34,447 nt of DNA from an uncultured Caulobacterales bacterium (GTDB lineage: Bacteria; Pseudomonadota; Alphaproteobacteria; Caulobacterales; Maricaulaceae): assembly GCA_938040095.1 (NCBI GenBank), contig CALHXF010000067.1, positions 1 through 34,447 on the forward strand. Reading direction: 5' to 3'. A program made the position numbers and the translations under genes. Positions 1 to 9,790 of this stretch are shown here, piece after piece. The notes below the pieces were generated by a model. That model was not told where the DNA came from and made no database searches. It saw only the letters and a program-made list of their open reading frames with translations. Position 1 is the stretch's first letter. Every line of letters starts with the position of its first letter.

Positions 1-93
1 TTAAGCGAAGCGTGCCAGTTGGCCCACTACGCCACTGCCGTGGCCTTTTTCGACTATAATCGGTTTCCCAAACCGATTATTCAGCTGCGCTGA
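1..93 (+). CDS. Possible C-terminal fragment of a CDS running in from the left edge (LSEACQLAHYATAVAFFDYNRFPKPIIQLR*)
   Basis: Frame +1 is open from base 1 to the TGA at 91-93. The opposite strand is also open (minus frame ending at TAA 3..1), so the strand is uncertain. Confidence 0.3.
   Translation, partial: LSEACQLAHYATAVAFFDYNRFPKPIIQLR
56..80. repeat. Perfect inverted repeat, 11-bp stem with CCC loop (ATAATCGGTTT-CCC-AAACCGATTAT)
   Basis: Read directly from the sequence. No adjacent T-run, so not a classic terminator. Confidence 0.6.
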
Positions 94-602
94 CCGTCTC
101 CAAAGCGCTTAAGCTCTGTTTTTCGCCACTGGTTTGCGCAGTAAACGACTGATTTGCTGGGGTCGGAGCCGCCGCGCGAAGCGAGGTGGGGCGGCGTAGA
201 CGGGACACCATTTTTACATCACCTTGGGCCAGTACAATTTTACTTGCAAAAATTGCACTGAGTGACACCATCCCAGAACCCTCAATTTACCTGTATTAAT
301 TACCCCCGTTCCAATCGGGACTCTTGAGCCAAAATCTGCTATGTTGTCCGCATGGCGCAGGAGGATGACTTCATTATTGGCGGTCGGAAGACTCGAAAAT
401 CTGGCTCGCAAGGCTCCCCTAGACCGAGCGCAAGCCGAGCAAGCTTGATTTGCCTCTAGTTTTATAGACACCTTGTTTGGTGAAATCGAAGGCAAGGAGA
501 GGGACTTGCGACCCACGCAATGTAATACTTTTGTATTAATCGCATAATGTATCTTATGAGAAATAGGCTGTGTGGTATCAATGGCCTTGGGTGTCACTGG
601 AT

Positions 603-3600
603 CTATTTAGGGCCTCTAGGATTATCTGACACGTAATAGGGTTTTCCATCATTGCCGATGAACATGTTTTCCATTTCATCTCTTGTGAATGGACGTGATC
701 CCAGACGACCAAAAACTGCCATTTGGTGTCCGCTCTCATCCACAGCGCGATCACGGTCGATACCTTTGGCTAGTGATCGCGCAGGAGACTTCGTGCGATG
801 CCAAGCAATTAGTTCAGGTTTCGGTTCTGGAGAAAAGCCGTAGAAATTTGGTTGGGTCTCTGGGCTTGTCAGTTGGATGACTTTGGTGCCGTTCACGCCG
901 TCTGCGACATATGCAAATAATGATGCATTTGTACTGCCAATGACGACGTCTTGAGTGTCGTTCATTTTGCCATCAAACGTCTCGCGACTATAGAGTGTTG
1001 GCGCTTCCGGCTTCTCAATGTCTACAATAACCAAGCCTTCTTCGCCGCCAGCGACATATGCATAGGTTCGTGCAATATACATACCCTGCGCATCCTTCAT
1101 TGGAATTGTTGCGCCTGGGACAAGTTTGGGCTTTCCAAGGTCGGTTACATCCAGAACCTTAAGGCCCTCAGCATCTGTCACCCAAAGATAGCGGAATTGA
1201 ATGTCAGTCTGCCGAGCATCCTGAAGAGGTATTTGCGACGTGACCTTGGGAGCCAGAGGGTCGTTCAGATCAACAACAACCAACCCAATATCCGTGGTGA
1301 TATATGCAAAATGTCCACCAAGCGTAATGTGCCTAGCCCCTTTCAATGCCCCGTCAGCATCCCACGTCAGCGCCCGTTTCAAGAAGTTATTACGCGGCTC
1401 CCCATCTGCTAATGTGTTCACATCTACGAGGATCAACCCTTCAACACTATCGGTTACAAAGGCATAATTATAAATGGGATGGAACGGCTGCTCTTGGTTT
1501 AGCCTCTGCATTTCTGGCGTATTTTTGGCTGGGTTAATTGGCTGGTTGGTTGCCAAGGTCATGCAGGTCGCATTTTTCGTTTTAACGTGTGTGTCATGCC
1601 CCAGTGGTGAGAATGGCGCGGTCACAATGCGTTCAGAAATGCCCTTATTTGCGACAGACGCAATATCATATACACGGAATCCCCCCTTGCCTTCGGCGAC
1701 GTAGAGATACTCGCCTCTATTCTGGATACAGCCGACTTGCCCGCCGGTTTTCTGATGAACATTGGCGATCTCTTCAACAGCGCCTGTTTCTCCAGACCAT
1801 TTATTATCCTTGTCAAAAATGTCGCCGCGTTGCCAGTTTATCAACTCGCGATCATTCCGTTCGACATGTGCTTTATAATAATCAGGATATGCATATTTTT
1901 GCAGGTATGACCCAAAGACAGCTTGAGGTTCATCCCATTCGGTCACGCGAACCGCTTCCAAACCCCCATCAAGGCCAACATAATTGTGCATGCCAACAAA
2001 GTTGACGAAATTCGTTCCGAGCAACATGAGTTGGGCCATGATCGCATTGTTGTCCCCCTCAACAGAAAGATGACAGTCTGAGCAGGTTTTCGTTTCCTCA
2101 CGGCGCACAGTATGCGGGAAATGGGGCGCGAATGCCTGGCTCGAATACCCGACGGCCGATACTGGCGGTTGCTGCACATAAATGCGTTCGCGGTTTAAGT
2201 TTGTTGAAGACAGCACAAGTGCGGATGTTGACCGAATTGGCGCAATCGAATTGCCCTTAGAGCTCTGATGTTTACCGAGCTGGAACATCTGATCCCGCGC
2301 AACCTGAGGATTATAGGTCGCATAATTGCGGGTCGTCCCGCCTTCGTATTTATGTGATTTCTTTTTCCAATTTGCTTCGATCGGAAGATGACATCCACCG
2401 CAGCTGGTCGTCCAAGACAGGTGACACGTATAGCATTCCATTTCTTCATCATCATGGGCAAGATTTTCGGGTGCGACGTCGTCACCCCAATCGACATTAT
2501 TCTTTGCCACGGTTTTCGCCCAAGCGGATTTCTCGTTAAAGTCTGGATGGTCTTTGGTTACACTATCCTTCACGAGACTGACTTTCCATGTCAGCTCAGG
2601 ATCCAAAACCGACCTTTGTAACAGCACATCTTGGCCGTCTTCCTCAACCCATTCAAACCTACGCTTTCCGTCAGGATTTCTGAGCGCCGTTAAATCTGTT
2701 CCACCCGGACGGGCAGCGGGACCAGAGGTATATAAGTTCGGCAATTTTTTGGCTGTGCCATGGCAATCCTTACATCCGATCTCAACGGCGCTCGCGACCT
2801 CGCCGTGAATAAAACCGTCCCCATGGCTGTCTTGCGTGAAATGACAATCAACGCAGTTCATACCCTTTTCGGCATGAATAGACATCATGTGTACAGTTTT
2901 GCCTGGGTTCACGCCGACCGGTACAAATTTAGCCTCATCACCCTTTCTGAATTTTTCAGGATCATCTGGATCTACGATATTACCGTCTTTGTCTAAAAGG
3001 TTACCTTTGCGGTCCCGCTTGAACACGGCTCGAAAATTCCAACCATGCCCATGATAATCGGCAAATTGGGTGTCATTTAATTCACGGTTTAGGTCATACA
3101 CATTGCGAGAGAACTCTGGATCACCCCACAGCCCGCGTACGGCAGCACCCTCAGGGTTGCGCTCTAAGACTTCATGTTGTTCTTCTATCGTCGGGTATTT
3201 TTGCTCTTCTGGCCACATCTTGGCCGCGTCAGACTCATAATCCCACATCGTATACCCAAGAAATGAATTCAGGAAGATATTTGGTTGGTGCATATGACAA
3301 TTCATGCACTGGCTTGTTGGGATGGCACGGGTAAATGCGTGCTGAATTGGATGACCTTTTTCGTCTTTCGGAATGGTCGGATCTTTTGAAAAACTCTTAC
3401 CGTCACGTCCATATTTTGCGTAGATAGAACTGTGCCGCGGTTCTCTGTCATTGGCATAAACAACATGACAAGACGCGCAACCTGAATTTCGATAATCACC
3501 AGGTTGATCATTCGTGCCCATGAACCAAGTAAACGGATCATTTAGACGCGTTTTATGGATATTGAGTACGGGGATGGCCACGCGAGACCCTGTTCCTGGC

Positions 3601-4484
3601 CCTCTGTTTGACTGCCGAATATCTGGACGCCCTGGTTCTTCAATACGTTGGATTTGCCCAGCCGCATTGGGAAGTCCAATTTCAGGGAACTGCGTTCCGA
3701 TGTTTCGGCCACCAGGCTCAAAAACGCGAAACGTATCTGCGGGTGGAATTACATTCCAAGCGGGCAGAGGACCTACTTTTTGGAGTATGCCCGCAGCTTT
3801 TTGCGCCTCTGTTAGTCCGTCTTCAGTGCCCGGTGAGGTCAATACAGCTGGCTTACCATCCGTTGTATAGGCCTCGCCGATATTATAATTTTTGTTTGGC
3901 AGAATACCGTTATTGTAAGCCGCTCCACCAAAGAACATTGCCCCTGTCGCCATTAATGATCGCTCTGCCTGAACGATTTGTTCCAGATGACAGGATCCAC
4001 ATGACTCCCGCGCTACGCGGTAATCTGATGGGTTTACAAATCGAATATATTCTGGGCTTTCCTTGTTCAGTAATGTGTAGCTGCGCTTAGGGTTTGCAGA
4101 ACTAGGGTAGTGCCACGTTTCAGGATATTTCGGTTGAACATGAGCTTGATCGCGAAACGCCTCATATTCAGGTGCCTCTTCATTTAACAAAACTGACACT
4201 TTGATCGCAGCGTCGCCGCCATGACAATCTGTGCATCCCAAGACAACAGATGGAATATCATGCATGGTTTTTTGATCTGAATTCGTATGACACGTAATAC
4301 AGCCAGAGCTCTTCGTCTGCGCTTCGGCCGCAGTCTGGACACGCGGGGCTGGTGGTGTGAATGCGTATGTAATTTCGCGCGGCACTTCGTAGTCGCCCGC
4401 CGCATAAGAAAATATCGACAAGCTAAGGCCCGTCAGCAGCATCAAGAAGATTGCAAACAAGTGATATATGTATGATCGCGCCAT
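603..4484 (-). CDS. Exported decaheme c-type cytochrome with C-terminal LVIVD-type beta-propeller repeats
   Basis: Ten CXXCH motifs (CITCH, CTDCH, CGSCH, CASCH, CMNCH, CVDCH, CKDCH, CYTCH, CGGCH, CSDCH). About six repeats such as FAYITTDIGLVVVDLNDP, LWVTDAEGLKVLDV and AYVAGGEEGLVIVDIEKP. N-terminal signal peptide. ATG at 4484 preferred over TTG at 4487. Confidence 0.93.
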   Translation of the reverse strand: MARSYIYHLFAIFLMLLTGLSLSIFSYAAGDYEVPREITYAFTPPAPRVQTAAEAQTKSSGCITCHTNSDQKTMHDIPSVVLGCTDCHGGDAAIKVSVLLNEEAPEYEAFRDQAHVQPKYPETWHYPSSANPKRSYTLLNKESPEYIRFVNPSDYRVARESCGSCHLEQIVQAERSLMATGAMFFGGAAYNNGILPNKNYNIGEAYTTDGKPAVLTSPGTEDGLTEAQKAAGILQKVGPLPAWNVIPPADTFRVFEPGGRNIGTQFPEIGLPNAAGQIQRIEEPGRPDIRQSNRGPGTGSRVAIPVLNIHKTRLNDPFTWFMGTNDQPGDYRNSGCASCHVVYANDREPRHSSIYAKYGRDGKSFSKDPTIPKDEKGHPIQHAFTRAIPTSQCMNCHMHQPNIFLNSFLGYTMWDYESDAAKMWPEEQKYPTIEEQHEVLERNPEGAAVRGLWGDPEFSRNVYDLNRELNDTQFADYHGHGWNFRAVFKRDRKGNLLDKDGNIVDPDDPEKFRKGDEAKFVPVGVNPGKTVHMMSIHAEKGMNCVDCHFTQDSHGDGFIHGEVASAVEIGCKDCHGTAKKLPNLYTSGPAARPGGTDLTALRNPDGKRRFEWVEEDGQDVLLQRSVLDPELTWKVSLVKDSVTKDHPDFNEKSAWAKTVAKNNVDWGDDVAPENLAHDDEEMECYTCHLSWTTSCGGCHLPIEANWKKKSHKYEGGTTRNYATYNPQVARDQMFQLGKHQSSKGNSIAPIRSTSALVLSSTNLNRERIYVQQPPVSAVGYSSQAFAPHFPHTVRREETKTCSDCHLSVEGDNNAIMAQLMLLGTNFVNFVGMHNYVGLDGGLEAVRVTEWDEPQAVFGSYLQKYAYPDYYKAHVERNDRELINWQRGDIFDKDNKWSGETGAVEEIANVHQKTGGQVGCIQNRGEYLYVAEGKGGFRVYDIASVANKGISERIVTAPFSPLGHDTHVKTKNATCMTLATNQPINPAKNTPEMQRLNQEQPFHPIYNYAFVTDSVEGLILVDVNTLADGEPRNNFLKRALTWDADGALKGARHITLGGHFAYITTDIGLVVVDLNDPLAPKVTSQIPLQDARQTDIQFRYLWVTDAEGLKVLDVTDLGKPKLVPGATIPMKDAQGMYIARTYAYVAGGEEGLVIVDIEKPEAPTLYSRETFDGKMNDTQDVVIGSTNASLFAYVADGVNGTKVIQLTSPETQPNFYGFSPEPKPELIAWHRTKSPARSLAKGIDRDRAVDESGHQMAVFGRLGSRPFTRDEMENMFIGNDGKPYYVSDNPRGPK

Positions 4485-6421
4485 CAATAGGTCAGCGTCG
4501 CATTGAGTAGCGCGGAAAGATAGCGGTTTTTATCGTCATTATTTGCAAAAACACGATCAAACCCTCTCCCCGGCTCCAGTGATGCAATCGAACCCCTGAG
4601 TACAATATTCTGCGAGAATTTGGGCCGCCAAATTGTAGAGGCTGAGAGATCATACCCGATCGTTTTATTGATATCTCCTTGGACCCTCAAAACTTCTAAT
4701 ATGTCGGTCTTGTCAAACTGAAGTACATTGGCATTTAAGGATAGGCGAACCTCGGGAGTGAGGTCAAAATCGGCGCCTAAGCCTAATAGCCGAGTCCCAG
4801 GGTTGTTGAAATTACTTTGCCCTTGTTCTTTCGACGAGCGCAAAGAATTTAATATGCCGTTTCGCCCACTGAGACCTACCGCACGCCCGCCACCTATAAA
4901 TGGAACGTTTTGTCTGATCCAATAAGACGAGTCTGCGCCCGCAAATTGAGGGTTTTCGAATATGGCATCGAAACCCGTTTCCACATCATCATATGGGTCG
5001 CCATCACCCGTCGCAAAAAGTCCCGACAACCTAAACCGCATCCAATTATAGTCGTAAGACAACTCTGCAGCTGCGAAGCCTGCACTGATCGTAGCAGGTT
5101 TACCTGTGAAAATGTTGTCACGGTCTTCACCAATCGCGTAATAGGCGGAACCCGTGATGTTTAGGCGCTTGAAACGTCCATCGACATTGTAACCGAAATA
5201 TCCAACGTCATAATCACGGGCCCGTAAATTCCCGATCAAAGCGGGGCGCACAGGGAACCCATTCGTATCTATTTCACTCTGCGCGCCTTCCCGGTTACCA
5301 TTGTAAACAACTGTAACTTGCGACGTAAGCCCCGGAACGGGAAAGTCCTGCCGGTAGAGGTTTGCTAACAAGATCACATCGTAACGCGGCGTTCTCAAAA
5401 CAGCGTTCAACCCAGAATTTGTGTCTTTTTCAAGCCTCATGAATGCGGCTAAATTATATTGGTATCGGTTGTTATCTCGGTTCCCAAAAAACCTAACCCC
5501 AGGCTGGCTGTCCTGAAAAAGAAAACCGCGGAAGTCAGTAGAGAACGGCTGGATACCGACACGCACAGAATCAAAGTCGTACAGATCTGAGACATTGCGA
5601 ATATGGTAATCTATGAACGCTTCTTGTATCCCAAGAAAGACATCGGTGCGCTCGGTTCCTTTGGACGGCTCGACATATAGCACCCGCTTTTCATTGACGC
5701 GCGCGTGATTGATATTGAGGGCGGCCGTTAGCCTAAATTCTAAATCCTGAGGTTTAAACGTTGTATTGCCTTGGATCAGGGCGGCACTCGCCACGAAGGT
5801 TTGCGCCAACAAAAGCGTATCAGGATCCCCAAAGAGATCATTTGATCGCGCTTCCGTTGTTTGAACGCCAACAGGAATAGGAAAGCTACGGGGTTCAATA
5901 ACCGTATCAGAAATACCTGTTAGAACCAGAAACCAATCCTCTGTACCCTTTAGGGGGCGATCACCTTTCAAGGTATTTTGATTGTAAGGGTCCCACCACC
6001 GCTCATTTACCCCAAAATTCTCAATAACGCGCCATCGGTCTGGCAATGGGATTTCGTCTGTCGGAAAGGTCGCGGGCTGTGGAGGCGCGACAGACGCAGG
6101 ATCAAACGGACGATCCCGCGTGGGCAAGGGTTCAGCTTCACGGCCTGGTATACGCCGCGTTGTCTGTGGCCTGTTCACAGGGTTTGTATCGGCAACACTA
6201 TCTGGAGATGTTTGGTCTGTCTGCGAATACGTTTCTGAAATTTGAGCCGTCTCAAAAAATTCGAGGATTATGGGTTCCCCGCTCACAACATCGAACCCAT
6301 CAAGAACCGTAAACGCAGGTTTCAAACTCGGTATGGGAACGTCAGATGTCGCCCTCACCTCCGTCGCAAACGCCACACAGAAAAGAGCAACACCAAATGA
6401 GATCCTACGGTCCCAGAGCAT
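4484..6421 (-). CDS. Probable outer-membrane beta-barrel/porin-like protein
   Basis: Signal peptide MLWDRRISFGVALFCVAFATEVRA. Proline-rich N-terminus, then alternating beta-strand-like sequence, with C-terminal aromatic residue (NATLTY). ATG at 6421 overlaps the upstream stop. The ORF track starts at TTG 6436. Confidence 0.75.
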   Translation of the reverse strand: MLWDRRISFGVALFCVAFATEVRATSDVPIPSLKPAFTVLDGFDVVSGEPIILEFFETAQISETYSQTDQTSPDSVADTNPVNRPQTTRRIPGREAEPLPTRDRPFDPASVAPPQPATFPTDEIPLPDRWRVIENFGVNERWWDPYNQNTLKGDRPLKGTEDWFLVLTGISDTVIEPRSFPIPVGVQTTEARSNDLFGDPDTLLLAQTFVASAALIQGNTTFKPQDLEFRLTAALNINHARVNEKRVLYVEPSKGTERTDVFLGIQEAFIDYHIRNVSDLYDFDSVRVGIQPFSTDFRGFLFQDSQPGVRFFGNRDNNRYQYNLAAFMRLEKDTNSGLNAVLRTPRYDVILLANLYRQDFPVPGLTSQVTVVYNGNREGAQSEIDTNGFPVRPALIGNLRARDYDVGYFGYNVDGRFKRLNITGSAYYAIGEDRDNIFTGKPATISAGFAAAELSYDYNWMRFRLSGLFATGDGDPYDDVETGFDAIFENPQFAGADSSYWIRQNVPFIGGGRAVGLSGRNGILNSLRSSKEQGQSNFNNPGTRLLGLGADFDLTPEVRLSLNANVLQFDKTDILEVLRVQGDINKTIGYDLSASTIWRPKFSQNIVLRGSIASLEPGRGFDRVFANNDDKNRYLSALLNATLTY

Positions 6422-8418
6422 TACTTTCCCTCGCAAGGGTTCTGGGCGCTTGAATCAAGAAACGGGGCAAAGGGGCAACTCACATATCGTAAACGAATAT
6501 CTTCACCTTTTACGGGCACGGTAATGATATCGGCGCGCACGTCTTTCGGTGCGTTGCCAAGCGTGCCCAATTTCACACCTGCGTTGTGAACGCCGAGGAA
6601 AGAGATCATATCATCTTGGTCAATCCCGTCACCTGACACCCCAATACCGCCAACGAGTTGGTTCCCTTTGTAAATCGGTACAGATCCTGGAAATATCTGA
6701 ATCCCATTCTGCAATCTATTTTGGCCGGCAATCGCATCAGGCAAAAAGGTACACCGTTGCGCCGTATCGGTATTTGGTAATCCACCACTTAGAACAAAGG
6801 TTACATGCTCAAGGATGTTGCCTCCAATGAGGTCCTCTTGAAGCCCCGTCGCAAAAGGGCTGAATTCAGAAATAGGTCGAGATAATGGCCCATTGTCGGT
6901 CCCGACTTCGCCGTCTGGAAAATAGGGCCTTGAAAGATTTCCGCCCGATCGATCCGCAAATGCAACCGTTCCCGTCAAAGCGTTCCCGTCGTTTAAGAAA
7001 GACCTGATTTGTGGAACACGCTCAGAAATTTCTACGTTGGGACCAGGCGCACCTGAAGCGATAGAGCTCAACCTCGTACCTAATAGATCACTTCCAGCAC
7101 TCGTGTTGGAGAAAAAAGTCGCCGTTCTTGCCTTTTGCAAAGAGACATCCGTTCCGAAAATCGGCGCATCGGGCGATCGTACGACACCTAAAATAGTTCC
7201 ATATGTATCAACCACGGAGATGCTAACTTGAGCACGGCTATTTAGAGGTCTCCGAATTTGCGCTCGCGACGATGTCATGACGGTAAAGGCTTCTTCGATG
7301 ACGGTCCGAACCTCGACAGCCGTTAGAGGACTTGCCACTACGCCACCATCAGCCCCTCCCCTAACCGGATAACGGTTAACGCCCGAACCATCAGACAGAA
7401 CAAAAACATCAGGATTCGCATATTCAGACGAGGTCGCAGGACGCATCCCAGAACCTTCCAAACTATAAGCCTGTCCTGGAACAATAGCCCCCGCACTATA
7501 TCCGTTCACAGATTGTAGAGCGCCCTCTGTTGCAAGAAGGCTTGCATAGGCAGGTGTGGACGCCAAATCTGAGCTCAAATCACTTTCATCGCGATCCAAA
7601 AATCGCAGCGTTGTACCATCAACCGATATACGCTCCGCACGGATATTCAGCGGCGCTGAAAATCCTGACATACCCGCGACAGCGATCAGTTCTTCATCAT
7701 CTCGATCAATGTCGTTGACTTCCGTATCAAACCCATAATCGGCATCCGCAGATATCCCGATGCCGCCAACCACAACTCCATTTTTATAGAGCGGAAAGCC
7801 GCCAGGGTCAGCAGAAAGGCCCAATGGCGCACGTTTCGGCCCAATGGTGTTCCCGAAACGTTGCGAAAGATCAGAACATGGCAGTTGTGAAAATTGCACC
7901 CCGAAGAGCGGGCCACTTTCCAACCCAACAGCATTTTTAGAAGGTGGAAAATGCTCCTGCACAATCATACTTGCCGTTCTCGTCGAGAACGCATTGCCGG
8001 CAGAGGATAGATAAGCTCCGGTTAGGGCTTTCGATATAGCGGCGAGTTCGCGCGGCACATCCTGACCTTGTAATCCAACATTTGCGACCCCCTCAAAATT
8101 TCGAGGACCGCGGCGGATTTTTGTGGTGGCACTGGCTCCATTCATTGTAAAAACAGCGAGAACATTACCAGGGCGGTCAACAACGGCAATCACGCCCCTA
8201 AGATTTCGAGCTTTTGCCTCAGATACCGCTTGAGCGATTATGTCCTCTATATCTGAAATGGTCAAATTTTCAGGAGCTGGAACCGCGTAAAGCGCCTGCC
8301 CAACAAGCGGCGCGGGCGGCGGAGCTTGGACGGGCGCTGTTGTTGACGTTCCGCCACCACCGCAGGAATTGAGGAAAAAGGCTGATCCAGATATAAAGGT
8401 TAGGAGGCTAACCCGCAT
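6421..8418 (-). CDS. Lipoprotein with two GlcG/HbpS (DUF336) heme-binding-type domains
   Basis: Lipobox-like FFLNSCGGGG. Two copies of the family pattern: EDIIAQAVSEAKARNLRGVIAVVDRPGNVLAVF...GGIGISAD...DEELIAVAG, and VRTVIEEAFTVM...QVSISVVDTYGTILGVVRSPDAP...GGIGVSGDGIDQDDMISFLG. Confidence 0.82.
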   Translation of the reverse strand: MRVSLLTFISGSAFFLNSCGGGGTSTTAPVQAPPPAPLVGQALYAVPAPENLTISDIEDIIAQAVSEAKARNLRGVIAVVDRPGNVLAVFTMNGASATTKIRRGPRNFEGVANVGLQGQDVPRELAAISKALTGAYLSSAGNAFSTRTASMIVQEHFPPSKNAVGLESGPLFGVQFSQLPCSDLSQRFGNTIGPKRAPLGLSADPGGFPLYKNGVVVGGIGISADADYGFDTEVNDIDRDDEELIAVAGMSGFSAPLNIRAERISVDGTTLRFLDRDESDLSSDLASTPAYASLLATEGALQSVNGYSAGAIVPGQAYSLEGSGMRPATSSEYANPDVFVLSDGSGVNRYPVRGGADGGVVASPLTAVEVRTVIEEAFTVMTSSRAQIRRPLNSRAQVSISVVDTYGTILGVVRSPDAPIFGTDVSLQKARTATFFSNTSAGSDLLGTRLSSIASGAPGPNVEISERVPQIRSFLNDGNALTGTVAFADRSGGNLSRPYFPDGEVGTDNGPLSRPISEFSPFATGLQEDLIGGNILEHVTFVLSGGLPNTDTAQRCTFLPDAIAGQNRLQNGIQIFPGSVPIYKGNQLVGGIGVSGDGIDQDDMISFLGVHNAGVKLGTLGNAPKDVRADIITVPVKGEDIRLRYVSCPFAPFLDSSAQNPCEGK

Positions 8419-9790
8419 TAGATCTCAACTCCTGTAGGCGCCCCCGCAACACTTTTAGAGCGGTCGTCAGTTGGTCTTGATCGTACTCATTTGGACTTTC
8501 GACGGCATCATATGCCTTGTTGATTTCATTTCGCATGCCTGACGTTTGCGCAAATGAGACTTGGTTTGCTGCAACCATGGAACTCAACAGCGTATCGACA
8601 GCCATAATTGCTTGTTCGGCCGCGACATAATCGGTGTAACGGCGTGTCAGAGCGTCCTCCACGACAACCTCAAGAATGCCTAACGTCTGATTTTTAGAAA
8701 AATCAGTCTCAGTCACAACCTTCATCAAATCTTCAGCCAAGCCTTCCAAGCTCTGGCTCACTTCACTTGCATCCCGACCGCCACCAGCCAAACTCGCGTG
8801 GAAAGCCTTAATTTCAGCATCAAGTTTTGGCGCAAGGTCTGGAGCAATTTGCTTCGCAGTGGCCAATAACATGATCATATTTGCGTCGTTAAACTTTACG
8901 ACTCCTGGAGCTTCGGGCCGTCCAGGGTTGGACCGAACTTCAGGGCGCCAATCCGGGTCATCTGAAATCTCTCGATGGCACGCGAGACAGTCGAAGAAAA
9001 CAAGCTCTGGGAAGACGCCGTCTCTGTTTAAGGTTGGCGTCTGAAAAAGCGCGAGGTTTCTCTTCATCGCCTTCGCTTGACCAATGGCCCAAATGCGAAC
9101 GCCTGGCTGCACGACCTTTCGCTCAAAATAATCTACGTCCTCATCGTGATGACTTTGCAATGACGTAAAGAGGTCCAACTCAAATGAAATACGCGGGTGT
9201 CCCGCAGCCATCATTCTATGTGTCACGAATTGGTTGTTGTCCGCGCTGCCTAAGTGACAAGACAGACAGACGTCGGCTCGCGAGCCCGCGTCTTCCAAGG
9301 GCGTTAGGCCGAGGCTAACATTCTTCGTATGGCTGGCCCCGACGTCATAATGCTGGGTCAACCAATTGACGGACCCACCATGACATGCCTCGCATCCAAT
9401 TCCGTCATCTACTTGAAACTTGGGGCCCCGTAAGTTTTCTGCGACATTATCTGAATGGCAGCCGAGACAAGAAGGCTCTTCTTCGGGCTTGCCTAAATTG
9501 AGCCGCTGCGTAATCGCACTCGATCGTTCTGAGAGTAAAATCTTATACGCTCGCAGATGCGCGCCTGTTGTTGAAGTTTGGTCTTGCCAACTGAGAATTT
9601 CATTCTGGCGCACAACGACACCTGTCGCCTCTTGTCGCGAGTGACATGTCGAGCCGTAACAGCCCATAATCCCTTGATGCAAAGCTTCGTTCGCTGCCGT
9701 CGTAGAAGGTTGCACTTGAGAAACGGCTGGAGACGTAGCCAAAGAGAGCAGGAAAATAACTGCAAATGTACATTTCGATAAAAATCGCAA
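8408..9790 (-). CDS. Periplasmic multiheme cytochrome c (cytochrome c554-like family)
   Basis: Four CXXCH motifs (CLGCH, CEACH, CLSCH, CLACH) plus CYGSTCHSR (CX4CH). Signal peptide. TTG start, with AAGGAGG upstream. Confidence 0.85.
   Translation of the reverse strand: MRFLSKCTFAVIFLLSLATSPAVSQVQPSTTAANEALHQGIMGCYGSTCHSRQEATGVVVRQNEILSWQDQTSTTGAHLRAYKILLSERSSAITQRLNLGKPEEEPSCLGCHSDNVAENLRGPKFQVDDGIGCEACHGGSVNWLTQHYDVGASHTKNVSLGLTPLEDAGSRADVCLSCHLGSADNNQFVTHRMMAAGHPRISFELDLFTSLQSHHDEDVDYFERKVVQPGVRIWAIGQAKAMKRNLALFQTPTLNRDGVFPELVFFDCLACHREISDDPDWRPEVRSNPGRPEAPGVVKFNDANMIMLLATAKQIAPDLAPKLDAEIKAFHASLAGGGRDASEVSQSLEGLAEDLMKVVTETDFSKNQTLGILEVVVEDALTRRYTDYVAAEQAIMAVDTLLSSMVAANQVSFAQTSGMRNEINKAYDAVESPNEYDQDQLTTALKVLRGRLQELRSNAG

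Noticed and set aside
1-45. Possible tRNA-like or minus-strand protein end (GHGSGVVGQLARFA*)
   Set aside because: No cloverleaf or T-arm could be assembled. The minus frame has no start codon within its short open stretch, and the plus frame looks at least as coding-like.
352-459. Plus-strand small ORF MAQEDDFIIGGRKTRKSGSQGSPRPSASRASLICL
   Set aside because: Could be a truncated N-terminus of a larger protein, but I cannot identify it and see no continuation in another frame.
214-597. 127-aa minus ORF downstream of the decaheme gene
   Set aside because: No recognisable domain, signal peptide or clear SD; composition not convincingly coding. Left uncalled.
951-2005. Plus-strand ORFs of 75-153 aa antisense to the decaheme gene
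   Set aside because: Shadow ORFs inside a strongly supported cytochrome CDS; no domain signatures.
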